From Pseudomonas fulva (GTDB lineage Bacteria; Pseudomonadota; Gammaproteobacteria; Pseudomonadales; Pseudomonadaceae), in NCBI RefSeq assembly GCF_015680705.1, contig NZ_JADNYP010000019.1, positions 20,173 to 84,172 on the forward strand: a DNA stretch of 64,000 bases, given 5' to 3'. The position numbers were made by a program, and so were the translations under genes. The notes beneath the pieces were generated by a model, which saw nothing but the letters and a program-made list of their open reading frames with translations, searched no databases and was not told the origin of the DNA. Below are positions 29,787 through 39,809 of the stretch, piece by piece. Position 1 is the first letter of the stretch, and every line of letters begins with the position of its first letter.

Positions 29787-29825
29787 CCGGCACGCGCCGG
29801 CATCGCTGCGCCAGGCGCGTGCCGG
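29787..29825. terminator. stem-loop between convergent darP and tldD
   Basis: A perfect 12-base inverted repeat, CCGGCACGCGCC (29787-29798) and GGCGCGTGCCGG (29814-29825), spans the 67-base gap where darP and tldD converge. It lacks a T tract on either strand, so it may stop or protect transcripts from both sides rather than act as a classic intrinsic terminator. Confidence 0.55.
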
Positions 29826-29842
29826 CCCCGTGGCCGCTCCTC

Positions 29843-31282
29843 TCACGCGCCGGTGCCGCCGACGGTGATGGCGTCCAGCTTCAAGGTCGGCTGACCGACG
29901 CCAACCGGCACCGATTGTCCATCCTTGCCGCAAGTGCCCACGCCACTGTCCAGGGCCAGGTCATTGCCGACCATCGAGACTCGGCTCATCGCCTCGGGAC
30001 CGTTGCCGATCAAGGTCGCGCCCTTGACCGGGGCGGTGATCCTGCCGTCCTCGATCAGGTACGCTTCGCTGGTCGAGAAAACGAACTTGCCACTGGTGAT
30101 ATCGACCTGGCCACCACCAAGGTTGGCGCAATACAGGCCTTTCTTCACCGATGCGATGATTTCCTCGGGGTCGCTGTCGCCGGCACGCATGTAGGTGTTG
30201 GTCATGCGCGGCATGGGCAGGTGCGCATAGGATTCACGACGGCCATTGCCGGTCACCGCCATGCCCATCAGGCGCGCATTGAGCTTGTCCTGCATGTAGC
30301 CCTTGAGGATGCCGTTTTCGATCAGCGTGGTGCATTCGGTGGGCGTCCCTTCGTCATCGACGCTCAAGGAACCACGGCGCCCTTGCAGGGTACCGTCGTC
30401 GACGATGGTGCACAGGCTCGAGGCGACCTTCTGTCCGATCTGGCCACTATAGGCCGAGCTACCCTTGCGATTGAAGTCGCCTTCCAGACCATGGCCGACC
30501 GCTTCGTGCAGCAGCACGCCGGACCATCCTGGGCCAAGTACCACGGGCAGGGTACCGGCCGGGGCCGGCACCGCCTCGAGATTGACCAGCGCCTGGCGCA
30601 AGGCCTCGCGGGCGTAGCCCATCACCCGCTCCTCGCTGAAATAGCGGTAATCCGTGCGCCCGCCCCCGCCCTGCCCGCCACGCTCACGACGACCGTCATG
30701 CTCGACGATCACGCTGACGTTGAAGCGCACCAGGGGGCGCACATCGGCAGCCAGGCTGCCATCGGCGGCCGCGACCAGGATGCGCTCCCAGACACCGGCC
30801 ATGCTTACGCTCACCTGCTGGATACGCGGATCGAGTGCGCGGGTGGCGGCATCCACCCGCTTGAGCAGTTCGACCTTCTCTGCCCGGCTCAATACATCGA
30901 GGGGATTGTCCGGCGCATACAGGGCAGCGACATCCTGGCTACGGAAAGCCTGTACCCGGCCCTGCTGGCCGGCACGGGAAATCGAGCGGGCGGCATGCGC
31001 GGCCGACGTCAGCGCTTCGAGCGTGATGGCATTGCTGTAGGCGAAGCCGGTCTTTTCCCCGGACTGAGCACGCACGCCCACGCCTTGGTCGAGGTTGAAG
31101 CTGCCTTCCTTGACGATCCCGTCCTCCAGTGCCCAGGTCTCCGATACCTGGCCTTGGAAATACAGGTCCGCGGCGTCGATGCCGGGGCCGGCCAACTCGC
31201 CCAGCACAGCTTGCAGGCTGTCCAGGGTCAATCCGCCCGGGGCCAGGAGCTGCTCGCTGACGGTGGATAACATCTGGCTCAT
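29843..31282 (-). CDS. tldD: metalloprotease TldD
   Basis: The 479-residue catalytic partner of PmbA. The zinc motif HEAVGH (in LLHEAVGHGLEGDF) lies near residue 260. Further conserved segments are DDEGTPTECTTLIENG and PRMTNTYMRAGD. ATG 31282 is preferred over GTG 31288 because GGAG sits about 6 bases before it. It begins 2 bases after the nitrilase stop, so the two are cotranscribed with yhdP. Confidence 0.95.
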   Translation of the reverse strand: MSQMLSTVSEQLLAPGGLTLDSLQAVLGELAGPGIDAADLYFQGQVSETWALEDGIVKEGSFNLDQGVGVRAQSGEKTGFAYSNAITLEALTSAAHAARSISRAGQQGRVQAFRSQDVAALYAPDNPLDVLSRAEKVELLKRVDAATRALDPRIQQVSVSMAGVWERILVAAADGSLAADVRPLVRFNVSVIVEHDGRRERGGQGGGGRTDYRYFSEERVMGYAREALRQALVNLEAVPAPAGTLPVVLGPGWSGVLLHEAVGHGLEGDFNRKGSSAYSGQIGQKVASSLCTIVDDGTLQGRRGSLSVDDEGTPTECTTLIENGILKGYMQDKLNARLMGMAVTGNGRRESYAHLPMPRMTNTYMRAGDSDPEEIIASVKKGLYCANLGGGQVDITSGKFVFSTSEAYLIEDGRITAPVKGATLIGNGPEAMSRVSMVGNDLALDSGVGTCGKDGQSVPVGVGQPTLKLDAITVGGTGA

Positions 31283-31284
31283 AG

Positions 31285-32136
31285 TCACTCCGAAATAGGC
31301 GCAGGCCGCAGGGCGTCCTGCGAAAAAAGGCGCCGGTGCGAAACCACCGGCATTCGCGTCCTGATGGACGCCTGATCGTGCTCGTCACGCTCGCCCAGCA
31401 GCACTGCCTCGCCGCGAGCCTGCTCGGCGATGACCCGTCCCCAAGGATCGACGATCGCCGCATGCCCATGGGTCTCGCGCGGGCCCGGGTGCAAGCCGCC
31501 CTGGGCGGCCGCGAGCAGGTAGCACTGGGTCTCGATGGCGCGGGCGCGCACCAGCACTTCCCAGTGCGCGGCACCGGTCACCGCCGTGAAAGCCGAGGGT
31601 GCGCTGATGAGTTCGGCACCGGCAGCCCGCAAGGCGCTGTAGAGTTCCGGGAAACGCAGGTCGTAGCACACGCTCAGGCCCAGCCGTCCCACCGGCGTGT
31701 CGGCCACCACGATCCGGCTGCCATGGGCATAGTCGTCGGATTCGCGGTAGCGGCCGCGCGCATCGGCCACGTCCACGTCGAACAGGTGCAGCTTGTCGTA
31801 GCGTGCCACGACCTGCCCATGCTCATCGACCAGCAGCGAGCAGGCACGCGCCTTGTCCTGCGGCCTGCCGGCCGGAGGCAAGGGCAAGGTACCCGCCACG
31901 ATCCATAACCTGAGGTCGCGGGCCGCGCGTTTCAAGCATGGCAGGATCGGGCCTTCGCCAAGGGCTTCGGCCCGGCCGATGGCAGCCGCATCGCGACGCC
32001 CCATGGCGGCGAAGTTCTCCGGCAACACCGCAAGGCGCGCTCCTTGCTCTGCTGCCTGCTCCAGAAGCGCCCGCGCCCGCGCCAGGTTGGCGCGCACATC
32101 GTCCTGGCTGACCATCTGGATCACCGCTGCTTTCAT
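31285..32136 (-). CDS. carbon-nitrogen hydrolase, Nit1-type amidase
   Basis: A 283-residue nitrilase-superfamily enzyme. The catalytic triad is visible: Glu in LAVLPENFAAMG (near residue 41), Lys in YDKLHLFDVDV (near 114) and Cys in LSVCYDLRFPELY (near 157). This pattern fits the Nit1/deaminated-glutathione amidase branch, which repairs a transamination by-product of glutathione. Other amide substrates are possible. It overlaps the yhdP stop by 4 bases and precedes tldD by 2. Confidence 0.9.
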   Translation of the reverse strand: MKAAVIQMVSQDDVRANLARARALLEQAAEQGARLAVLPENFAAMGRRDAAAIGRAEALGEGPILPCLKRAARDLRLWIVAGTLPLPPAGRPQDKARACSLLVDEHGQVVARYDKLHLFDVDVADARGRYRESDDYAHGSRIVVADTPVGRLGLSVCYDLRFPELYSALRAAGAELISAPSAFTAVTGAAHWEVLVRARAIETQCYLLAAAQGGLHPGPRETHGHAAIVDPWGRVIAEQARGEAVLLGERDEHDQASIRTRMPVVSHRRLFSQDALRPAPISE

Positions 32137-35100
32137 CGACGCTCCCGGGACGATTTGTCGAAAGGTTTCACAAAGTTGATTCTAGGCTCTTTCAACGGGC
32201 CCTCGACCCGATAGTGCACGCTGGCGTAGCGGGAAATGCGGTCACCAATCAACCGATCGACCAAAAACAGCGCCCCACCCACGGCTGGCGCGCCGACCAG
32301 CACGGCCGCCAGCGGCAGGTTGTTGGTCACGGGCAGGGCTACCTGCAGGTTGGCGGCCACGCGGTCGCGTAACAGGTCCAGCGTGCCGTCGAGTTCGACA
32401 TTGCTGGACGGGCCGGTCATCGCGATCGGCTCGCGGGTCACGTAGACGCCGTTGCTGGCCACCAGCAGGCCCTTGACCCGGTCATAGGCCAGACCTTTGC
32501 CGAACAGATCGGAAAAGTCCAGGCGCAGCCGCCGCCCGATGGCATTGAAATTGAGCAGGCCGAAGATCCTCAAGGCTTGTGCGCCACCCTCGACTTCGAC
32601 GAACTGGCCGTTGCGCAGCGATGCATCGAGGTTTCCGGAAAAGCGTTCGAGGCCGACCCAGGCAGGCGAGCCTGGCCAGCGACCGTCCACATCCAGACGG
32701 AAGCTGCGGCTGGTCACGGTCGGGGCAAAACCCCAGGCTTGCAGTACCTTGGCCAGGTCGCTGCCTTGCAGGCGCCCCTTGTACCAGCTGCTGGTGGCGC
32801 CAGGAGCGCCCTCCCAGCTACCCTGGCCAGCGATGCGCAAGCCCTTGAGATCGAGGTCGATGGCGTTGATCGCCACGCCCCTGGCGTTGGGGCGCAGCTG
32901 CATCGCCCAGCGCCCATAGAGATCGTCGCCACGATAGAGCCTGTCGATGGACAGGTCCAGCGCAGGTACCTTGCGTGGATCGAAACTGGCCAGCGGGTCG
33001 GGCGCGTCGTCGGCCTGGCTGGCGGGCGGCTGTGCCGCGGGCAGGCGCAACGTGCGCAGGTTCACCACCATCGAGCTGTTTTTGCCGTCAGGAACGCGCG
33101 CATTGCCCACTACTTCGCGGCTGTCCAGGCGCAAGTCCCAGCCAGCGCCGCCACGGTCGACGCGGACCAGTGCCTGGTTCAGCTCCATGCCGAACGCCTT
33201 GAGCTGGCCGATGCTCAGGTTCACGCCTTGCAAGCGTTGTCGGGCACTGCCGCCAGAGTCTTGGCCCGTCAGGTGCGTCATCTGTTGCTGCCAGGGCTCC
33301 AGATCGAGCCTTTCCAGCCGGCCGCGAACCCGCAGGCCTTGCCCGCTCGGCAACTGCGGCGTTCCGTTGCCCAGCAGCAGTTCGCCACGCCCCTGGTCGA
33401 GTGCCTCGGCCGGCGCGGCATAAGCCAGTTGGGCAAGCACACCGTAACGTGCATCGAAACGCCGCTGCGGTCCGTCCAGGGTCATGCCGAAGGTGCTGTC
33501 GACAGTGGCGTTCGCCGCCTTGCCGAACGGCGCTGGCAGGTCGATGGCCAGGCCCTTGAGGCTGGACGCGACGCCCAGGCGATTGCGCTTGCCCAGCTCG
33601 ACGCGCAATTGGTAGGGCAGCTCGCCCGAAGCGGGCAATGCCTGGTCGAACCGTAGCCAGCGGGTGAGGTCGGCGAGGCCGACCGAGCCCGTGGCCTCGA
33701 TACGGGTCTGCATGTGGCCAGGCTGGCCTTCGGCGAATGCCTGCGCGTTCACCGGTCGGCCGAAGGCCTGGAGTCGGATCGCCTTGCCACTGAGGCCCTT
33801 GTCGAGGTCGAAGGTGAAGTCACCAGCCAGGCGGCTGAGGTCCAGGCTGGGCGGCACGATCCTGAGCTGGGCATCGCGGGTGGAGAAGTCGACCTTGACC
33901 TTCGGCTGCGTGCCCGAAGCCAGGGGGATGTCCAGCTTGACCCGCCCTTGCAAGGGCCCCTTGCCCTCCCAGCCAGCGAACAGCTCGCTGGTGCCGATGG
34001 GCGCTTGCTTGAGGATCTTCAGGCCGTCGTCCAGGCCTCCCCTGAACTTGCCGTCCAGGTACAGGTGGCTATGCGGTGCGCCTTCGACATGGGGAATCTC
34101 GACGCGTACATCGCTGACCCGGGTGTCGAGCAACTGGCCTTGGCGAGCCTCGATGCGCACCCCTGAATCCTCGATGTAGACATTGCCATCGACCTGCTGG
34201 ACCTGCGGCCAGCCAGGCTGGAAATCCAGCGCGGCGTCACGCACCTTGAAGAACAGGCTGATGCTGCGCGCGTGCGCCGGGGCGCCATGGTTGATCGAAC
34301 CCTGGTATTGGAAATAGCCCTCATCGACCGTGCCTTTGACGATGGCGCTGCGCAGCCACTTGTCCACCGCCGGGCTGAGCACACGGGGCAGGTACTTGGC
34401 CGTATAGCGTCCGTCGCCATGGGTCAGGCCCACGCGCAGGTCCATGTAGTCCTCGCGTCGCTCGTCGAACAGCAGGCGGATGAGGAAGTCGGCCGCGACG
34501 CTGCCCTCTTCCCCCTCGACCCGGATGTACGGCGCGACGAGGGTGAAGCCTTGCTGGTCGAGACGCCAGGTAAGCCGGGCCTTGGCTTGCTGGTAATGCC
34601 AGGGTTTGGCGAAGATCGGTTCCAGGTGCAGCATGAACGCCTGACTATCGAGCCGCAGCTCGCCTTGGCCAAGGTCCCCGCTGACGCTGCCGCTCACGTT
34701 GCCTGCCCCTGGCGCGCCATGATAGGCGTCGAACCCGACCCCTTCGAGATTGGCGGCGAAACGCAGGCGCTGATCACCCTGCGCCTTGGGCCGTATGTCC
34801 AGGCGAACATTGCGCAGCGTGCCTCTGGCCTGGAGCGCATCGACCACGGTCAGCAGGTGCTCCGGCAGCGGTGCCAGCGCATCGAGCCAGGGCGTCAGCG
34901 GCCCCAGCTCGATGCGGTCGGCCTGGACTCGCCAGGACTCGTCGGCCGCCACGCTGCCAATCCGCTGTCGAGCCTGCAGGCGCGTTTCCCACGGTTTGCC
35001 GTCGAAACGTGCGGCAAGCGAGTCGACGACCACTTCGGCACCTTCGTCGTGCTGCCGGAACCAGGCCGAGAGCGCCAGATCGTCCAGCGTCACCGCTCGA

Positions 35101-35957
35101 CGCTGGCCGTGGGCGCCACGCAGCTGCGGCGCCTTGAGCCGGACCACGCCCTGACGCAACTGCCCTTGGGCCCAGTCGAGCCACAGCTCGCCACCGGCTT
35201 GCAGACGCTCGGCCCGCCAGGGGCCCAGCAGCCCTGGCGGGAGCCAGCGTGCCCAGTCGCTCTGCGGCAGGTCGAGGTAGGCGTGCACACTGCCCTGGCG
35301 CCACGCTTGGGGCGTGACCTGCCCGTCCAGGCTCAGGCTGACGAGCTGGCCATCGGGCAAGGTGGCGCGAGCATCCAGGCGCTGGCGGGTACCGACAGCC
35401 TGCAGGCCGATACCGACATAGGTGAGGGTCACCGGGTCGTGCTGCCAGGGCCTGAGCGTGACCTGGCTATCGAGCACGTCGACCCGACCCAGTTGCCGCA
35501 GGCGCTGCAACAACTGGGCCGGATCCAGTGGCGCCTCGTCCCGCCGGGGCAGGCCCTGGACCGCCCAGGCACCTTGCGAGTCCTGCTCCAGGCCAAGCCG
35601 CAGTCCTCGCAGCTGCAGGCGCGCCAGGCGCGGTTCGCCGGCCAGCAGGCTCGACCACAGGTCAGGTTTCACGCTGACCTGATCGAGGTGCAGGACCCGC
35701 TCGCCCTCGCCCACCACCACGTCACGGCCATCGAGCGTGGGCGTCAAGCCGCTCCAGCGCCCTTGCAGGGCGCCAATGCGCACCGGCACGCCCAGCGCCT
35801 GCGAAGCCTTGGCCTGCACTTCGCCTCGATACTCCGCCACCAGCGGGACCAGGAAGCGGCCCAGGCTGGCATACACGGCCAGCAGGATCGCCACCAGTGC
35901 AGCGCACAGCAATGCCCAGCGGGTCAGGCTGCCCAGCCAGCGGATCAGACGCTCCAT
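32133..35957 (-). CDS. yhdP: YhdP, AsmA-like inter-membrane lipid transport protein
   Basis: A very large protein of 1,274 residues with one N-terminal membrane anchor (WALLCAALVAILLAVYASL) and a long periplasmic body of beta-strand repeats (DUF3971 region) ending in an AsmA-like C-terminal domain. In E. coli, YhdP works with TamB and YdbH as a bridge carrying phospholipids to the outer membrane. ATG 35957 (MERLIRWLGSLTRW) is used; 21 upstream codons are Arg-rich and lack homology. It lies between rng and the nitrilase, as in other gammaproteobacteria. Confidence 0.93.
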   Translation of the reverse strand: MERLIRWLGSLTRWALLCAALVAILLAVYASLGRFLVPLVAEYRGEVQAKASQALGVPVRIGALQGRWSGLTPTLDGRDVVVGEGERVLHLDQVSVKPDLWSSLLAGEPRLARLQLRGLRLGLEQDSQGAWAVQGLPRRDEAPLDPAQLLQRLRQLGRVDVLDSQVTLRPWQHDPVTLTYVGIGLQAVGTRQRLDARATLPDGQLVSLSLDGQVTPQAWRQGSVHAYLDLPQSDWARWLPPGLLGPWRAERLQAGGELWLDWAQGQLRQGVVRLKAPQLRGAHGQRRAVTLDDLALSAWFRQHDEGAEVVVDSLAARFDGKPWETRLQARQRIGSVAADESWRVQADRIELGPLTPWLDALAPLPEHLLTVVDALQARGTLRNVRLDIRPKAQGDQRLRFAANLEGVGFDAYHGAPGAGNVSGSVSGDLGQGELRLDSQAFMLHLEPIFAKPWHYQQAKARLTWRLDQQGFTLVAPYIRVEGEEGSVAADFLIRLLFDERREDYMDLRVGLTHGDGRYTAKYLPRVLSPAVDKWLRSAIVKGTVDEGYFQYQGSINHGAPAHARSISLFFKVRDAALDFQPGWPQVQQVDGNVYIEDSGVRIEARQGQLLDTRVSDVRVEIPHVEGAPHSHLYLDGKFRGGLDDGLKILKQAPIGTSELFAGWEGKGPLQGRVKLDIPLASGTQPKVKVDFSTRDAQLRIVPPSLDLSRLAGDFTFDLDKGLSGKAIRLQAFGRPVNAQAFAEGQPGHMQTRIEATGSVGLADLTRWLRFDQALPASGELPYQLRVELGKRNRLGVASSLKGLAIDLPAPFGKAANATVDSTFGMTLDGPQRRFDARYGVLAQLAYAAPAEALDQGRGELLLGNGTPQLPSGQGLRVRGRLERLDLEPWQQQMTHLTGQDSGGSARQRLQGVNLSIGQLKAFGMELNQALVRVDRGGAGWDLRLDSREVVGNARVPDGKNSSMVVNLRTLRLPAAQPPASQADDAPDPLASFDPRKVPALDLSIDRLYRGDDLYGRWAMQLRPNARGVAINAIDLDLKGLRIAGQGSWEGAPGATSSWYKGRLQGSDLAKVLQAWGFAPTVTSRSFRLDVDGRWPGSPAWVGLERFSGNLDASLRNGQFVEVEGGAQALRIFGLLNFNAIGRRLRLDFSDLFGKGLAYDRVKGLLVASNGVYVTREPIAMTGPSSNVELDGTLDLLRDRVAANLQVALPVTNNLPLAAVLVGAPAVGGALFLVDRLIGDRISRYASVHYRVEGPLKEPRINFVKPFDKSSRERR

Positions 35958-36096
35958 GGGCGCATGCCTCCGGCGGGCGAACGGCCTGGCGATACGCTTG
36001 CGCGAGCATGAGGCCTGCACCGCTCACCGACGCTGGCCAGCTCAGCGAGCCAGGAGCGTGCCGGCCAGCCGCGCTGACCGGTGGTGCCAGGGCGTT

Positions 36097-37554
36097 TCAG
36101 AGCAGCACCACGTCGTATTGCTCCTGGGAGTACATGGACTCGACCTGGAAGCGGATGGTCCTGCCAATGAACGCCTCGAGCTCGGCGACATTGCCCGACT
36201 CCTCGTCCAGCAGGCGGTCGACCACCTTCTGGTTGGCCAACACCCGGTAGCCCTCGGCCTGGTAGGCGCGTGCCTCGCGCAGGATTTCCCGAAAGATTTC
36301 GTAGCAGACGGTTTCCGGGGTCTTGAGCTTGCCGCGGCCGGCGCAGGCCAGGCAGGGTTCGCAGAGCACCTGCTCAAGGCTCTCGCGCGTGCGCTTGCGC
36401 GTCATCTGCACCAGGCCCAGCTCGGTGATGCCGATGATGTTGGTCTTGGCATGGTCGCGCTCGAGCTGTTTCTCCAGGGTACGCAGCACCTGGCGCTGAT
36501 GCTCCTGGTCCTCCATGTCGATGAAGTCGATGATGATGATCCCGCCGATGTTGCGCAGGCGCAGCTGCCGGGCGATCGCGGTGGCCGCCTCGAGGTTGGT
36601 CTTGAAGATGGTTTCCTCGAGGTTGCGATGGCCGACGAAGGCGCCGGTGTTGACGTCGATGGTGGTCATGGCTTCGGCCGGGTCGACCACCAGGTAGCCA
36701 CCGGACTTGAGCGGGACCTTGCGCTCCAGGGCACGCTGGATTTCATCCTCGACGCCATACAGGTCGAAGATCGGCCGTTCGCCCGGATAATGCTCCAGCC
36801 GGTCGGCGATCTCTGGCATGAGCTCGCCGACGAACTGCGTGGTCCTCTGGAAGGTTTCCCGCGAGTCGATGCGGATCTTCTCGATCTTGGCGTTGACCAG
36901 GTCGCGCAAGGTTCGCAAGGCCAGGCCCAGGTCCTCGTAGATCACGGTAGGCGCACCACAGGACTTGATCTGCATGCCGATCTGTTCCCACAACCGCCGC
37001 AGGTAGCGGATGTCCTGCAGGATATCCTCGGCACGCGCGCCCTCGGCGGCGGTGCGCAGGATGAAGCCGCCGGCGCCCTTCATGTCTTCTTCGGCCATGC
37101 AATCGCTCACCACGCGCTTGAGCCGTTCACGCTCGGCCTCGTCCTCGATCTTGAGCGAGATGCCCACATGGCTGCTGCGCGGCATGTACACCAGGTAGCG
37201 CGAGGGAATCGACAACTGGGTGGTCAGCCGGGCGCCCTTGGTGCCTATCGGATCCTTGGTGACCTGCACGACCAGGGCCTGGCCCTCGTGCACCAGGGCA
37301 CTGATGCTCTCCACCGCGGAGCCTTCGCGCTGGGAAATCTCCGAAGCGTGGATGAAGGCGGCGCGCTCCAGGCCGATATCGACGAAGGCCGCCTGCATGC
37401 CTGGCAGCACGCGCACGACCTTGCCTTTGTAGATGTTGCCGACGATGCCCCGGCGCTGGGTGCGCTCGACATGCACCTCCTGCAGGACACCGTTCTCGAC
37501 TACCGCCACGCGTGACTCCATCGGGGTGATGTTGATGAGGATCTCTTCACTCAT
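36097..37554 (-). CDS. rng: ribonuclease G
   Basis: An endoribonuclease of 485 residues in the RNase E/G family, processing the 5' end of 16S rRNA and some mRNAs. An S1 RNA-binding domain spans residues about 35-125 (GNIYKGKVVRVLPGMQAAFVDIG). Catalytic aspartates lie in IDVNTGAFVG and IIDFIDM. The zinc-link cysteines are in CEPCLACAGRGK. ATG 37554 (MSEEILINITPMESRVA) is the family start, though the frame stays open to 37872 through maf. It is downstream of maf. Confidence 0.95.
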   Translation of the reverse strand: MSEEILINITPMESRVAVVENGVLQEVHVERTQRRGIVGNIYKGKVVRVLPGMQAAFVDIGLERAAFIHASEISQREGSAVESISALVHEGQALVVQVTKDPIGTKGARLTTQLSIPSRYLVYMPRSSHVGISLKIEDEAERERLKRVVSDCMAEEDMKGAGGFILRTAAEGARAEDILQDIRYLRRLWEQIGMQIKSCGAPTVIYEDLGLALRTLRDLVNAKIEKIRIDSRETFQRTTQFVGELMPEIADRLEHYPGERPIFDLYGVEDEIQRALERKVPLKSGGYLVVDPAEAMTTIDVNTGAFVGHRNLEETIFKTNLEAATAIARQLRLRNIGGIIIIDFIDMEDQEHQRQVLRTLEKQLERDHAKTNIIGITELGLVQMTRKRTRESLEQVLCEPCLACAGRGKLKTPETVCYEIFREILREARAYQAEGYRVLANQKVVDRLLDEESGNVAELEAFIGRTIRFQVESMYSQEQYDVVLL

Positions 37555-37601
37555 GGCAGTTTCTCGTAAGGTCTTGGAAGAATGGGTCGCCAATGGCTCG
37601 G

Positions 37602-38213
37602 CTAGCGCGGGCGGTGATCCTCGTGCGGGCTCGACAGGTCCTGCCAGCAGTCGATGCCGAAACGCCCGAGCAGCTCGGCGGTCTCGGTCAGCGGCAAGCC
37701 GACCACCGCCGAATAGCTGCCGTTCAGCGCCGTGACGAACACCGCGCCCAAACCCTGGATAGCATAGCCACCGGCCTTGTCCCGCGGTTCGCCAGTGGCC
37801 CAGTAGCGGCGGGCTTCGTCCGGTTCGATGAGGCGAAACGCCACACGGCTGGCGACGCACAGGCTCTCGCAACGCTGCCCATCGGTGACTGCGACCGCGG
37901 TGAGCACCTGGTGCTCGCGCCCCGACAGGCTGGCCAGCATCGCCAGCGCATGGGCCTGGTCATCGGGCTTGCCGAGAATGGCGCCATCGAGCACCACGCT
38001 GGTATCGGCACCGAGCACCACGCCAGGATGCGCCAGGCCGGCCAGGCCGGCGGCAGCCTTGGCCCGGGCCAGGCGTTCGACATAGGCCGAAGGCGCTTCG
38101 CCCGCGAGTACCGATTCGTCCACCGCGGCGCCGATGACCGACAGCGGCACGCCGATCTGAGCCAGCAGTTCGCGTCGGCGGGGAGAACCGGAAGCCAGGT
38201 ACAGTCTGTTCAT
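37602..38213 (-). CDS. Maf-family nucleotide pyrophosphatase (dTTP/UTP type)
   Basis: A 203-residue house-cleaning enzyme. The Maf signature ASGSPRRRELLAQIG starts at residue 6, with the catalytic acidic residue in LGADTSVVLDGAILGKPDD. Family members hydrolyse dTTP, UTP and modified nucleotides and restrain cell division. The location between mreD and rng corresponds to yhdE, the dTTP/UTP subtype. ATG 38213 is used; the 21 upstream codons lie in the mreD intergenic space. It follows mreD by 31 bases. Confidence 0.92.
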   Translation of the reverse strand: MNRLYLASGSPRRRELLAQIGVPLSVIGAAVDESVLAGEAPSAYVERLARAKAAAGLAGLAHPGVVLGADTSVVLDGAILGKPDDQAHALAMLASLSGREHQVLTAVAVTDGQRCESLCVASRVAFRLIEPDEARRYWATGEPRDKAGGYAIQGLGAVFVTALNGSYSAVVGLPLTETAELLGRFGIDCWQDLSSPHEDHRPR

Positions 38214-38244
38214 GAGGCCGTCTCCCTGTCGGTCCGGCAAGCGT

Positions 38245-38733
38245 TCAGTTGATGCCCAGCCGTTTGCGCAGATCACGCAAGGCGAAGCTTATCCATGGCC
38301 AGAGCAAGGCGCTGATCACCGCCGACCAGACCAGGGCCAGCGTCGGCAGGCGATTGCCGGTCAGCGCGCTGAGCCACAGCTGGACCAGCTGGGCGATGCC
38401 GAAGATCACCAGGATGACCAGGCTCTGCTGCCACATGGGAAACATGCGCAGGCGCTGCTGCAGCGACATCACCAGGAACGTGATCAAGGTCAGCACCAGG
38501 GCATTCTGCCCCAGCAGCGTGCCGTAGAGCACGTCTTCTGCCAGGCCCAGCACGAACGCCGTGGTCATGCCGATCTTGTGCGGCACGGCCAGCGCCCAGA
38601 AAGACAGCAACAGGGCCAGCCACATGGGCCGGAAGATCTCCATGAAAGGAGGCATGGGGGACACGCTGAGCAACAGGCCGACCACGAAGGTCAGCCAGAT
38701 CACCCAGCCATTCTTGCTGCGAGCGCTGGCCAT
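38245..38733 (-). CDS. mreD: rod-shape-determining protein MreD
   Basis: A 162-residue inner-membrane protein with about five hydrophobic segments (WLTFVVGLLLSVSPMPPF, FVLGLAEDVLYGTLLGQNAL). It works with MreB, MreC, RodA and PBP2 in the elongasome. The start codon overlaps the mreC stop by one base (TGATG), so translation is coupled. Confidence 0.94.
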   Translation of the reverse strand: MASARSKNGWVIWLTFVVGLLLSVSPMPPFMEIFRPMWLALLLSFWALAVPHKIGMTTAFVLGLAEDVLYGTLLGQNALVLTLITFLVMSLQQRLRMFPMWQQSLVILVIFGIAQLVQLWLSALTGNRLPTLALVWSAVISALLWPWISFALRDLRKRLGIN

Positions 38734-39809
38734 CAGTCTCTCCGGGGTAGGGTCGGCGCCGGGACGGCGGCAGGAGGGCTGGCCGGCGCAGTGCTGGCCG
38801 GCGTGACGGGCGCGCTGTCGCCTGGCTGCGCGGCCGGTGACGTGGCCGGCACGGTCGGCGTGGGCGGCGCGGGCGTGGCATCCTGCTGGCTGGCGGCCGG
38901 GGCCTGGCCGTTGGCGGGTGCCACCGAGCGCTGGCGATCGGCCGCTTCCTGGGCCATCGCCGCTTCGTTGGCGCGCTCCTCGGGGGTGCGGCTGTCGGTG
39001 AACACTAGCAACATGTAGCGACTACGGTTGAGCGCCGCGGTGGGAATGGCCCGAACGATGGCGAACGGCTGGCCGGAATCGTGGACCACTTCGCTGACCG
39101 TCGCCACCGGATAGCCGGCCGGAAAGCGCTGGCCCATGCCGGAGCTGACCAGCAGGTCGCCTTCCTTCACGTCTGCGGTGTCGGCCACATGGCGCAGTTC
39201 CAGGCGCTCGGGGTTGCCGGTACCACTGGCGATGGCGCGCAGGCCGTTGCGGTTGACCTGCACCGGGATGCTGTGGGTCGTGTCGGTCAGCAGCAGCACG
39301 CGCGAGGTGTAGGGCATCAGTTCGACGACCTGGCCCATCAGGCCTCTGGCATCGAGCACCGGCTGGCCGAGGAACACACCGTCACGCTCGCCCTTGTTGA
39401 TCAGGATACGGTGGGTGAACGGATTGGGGTCCACCCCGATCAGCTCGGCCACCTCGACCTTTTCGTTGACCAGCGCCGAGGAATTGAGCAGCTCGCGCAG
39501 GCGCACGTTCTGCTCGGTCAGGGCCGCCAGCTTCTGCAGGCGCCCTTGCAAGAGCAAAGCCTCGGTCTTGAGTTTCTCGTTCTCGGCGATCAGTTCGGTG
39601 CGGCTGCCGAACTGCCCGGCCACGCCCTGCCACACCCGTTGGGGCAGGTCGGTGATCCAGTAGGATTCCATCAGTACCAGCCCCATCTGGCTGCGTACCG
39701 GCTTGAGCAAGGCAAAGCGGGCATCGATCACCATCAAGGCGATCGACAGCACGACCAGTACCAGCAGACGGACGCCCAGCGAAGGGCCCTTGGTGAAAAG
39801 CGGTTTAAT
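38733..39809 (-). CDS. mreC: rod-shape-determining protein MreC, apparent ATT start
   Basis: A bitopic periplasmic scaffold of the elongasome, 358 residues if begun at ATT 39809. Residues about 13-33 are the membrane anchor (VRLLVLVVLSIALMVIDARF), then a coiled coil (ELIAENEKLKTEALLLQGRL), two beta-barrel domains, and a Pro/Ala/Thr-rich tail. The frame upstream of 39752 contains no ATG, GTG or TTG before an in-frame TGA. The expected N-terminus IKPLFTKGPSLG begins with ATT, 7-8 bases after a good GAGGA ribosome site. The first conventional start, GTG 39752, would cut away half the membrane anchor. Confidence 0.9.
   Translation of the reverse strand: MKPLFTKGPSLGVRLLVLVVLSIALMVIDARFALLKPVRSQMGLVLMESYWITDLPQRVWQGVAGQFGSRTELIAENEKLKTEALLLQGRLQKLAALTEQNVRLRELLNSSALVNEKVEVAELIGVDPNPFTHRILINKGERDGVFLGQPVLDARGLMGQVVELMPYTSRVLLLTDTTHSIPVQVNRNGLRAIASGTGNPERLELRHVADTADVKEGDLLVSSGMGQRFPAGYPVATVSEVVHDSGQPFAIVRAIPTAALNRSRYMLLVFTDSRTPEERANEAAMAQEAADRQRSVAPANGQAPAASQQDATPAPPTPTVPATSPAAQPGDSAPVTPASTAPASPPAAVPAPTLPRRD

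Noticed and set aside
29843..31282. TldD/PmbA as part of a peptide-antibiotic cluster like microcin B17.
   Set aside because: No precursor peptide, cyclodehydratase or exporter gene lies nearby; the pair is a housekeeping locus in pseudomonads.
34272..36011. A 579-codon forward frame opposite yhdP.
   Set aside because: It lies wholly within yhdP and has no domain or ribosome site; another GC-bias shadow.
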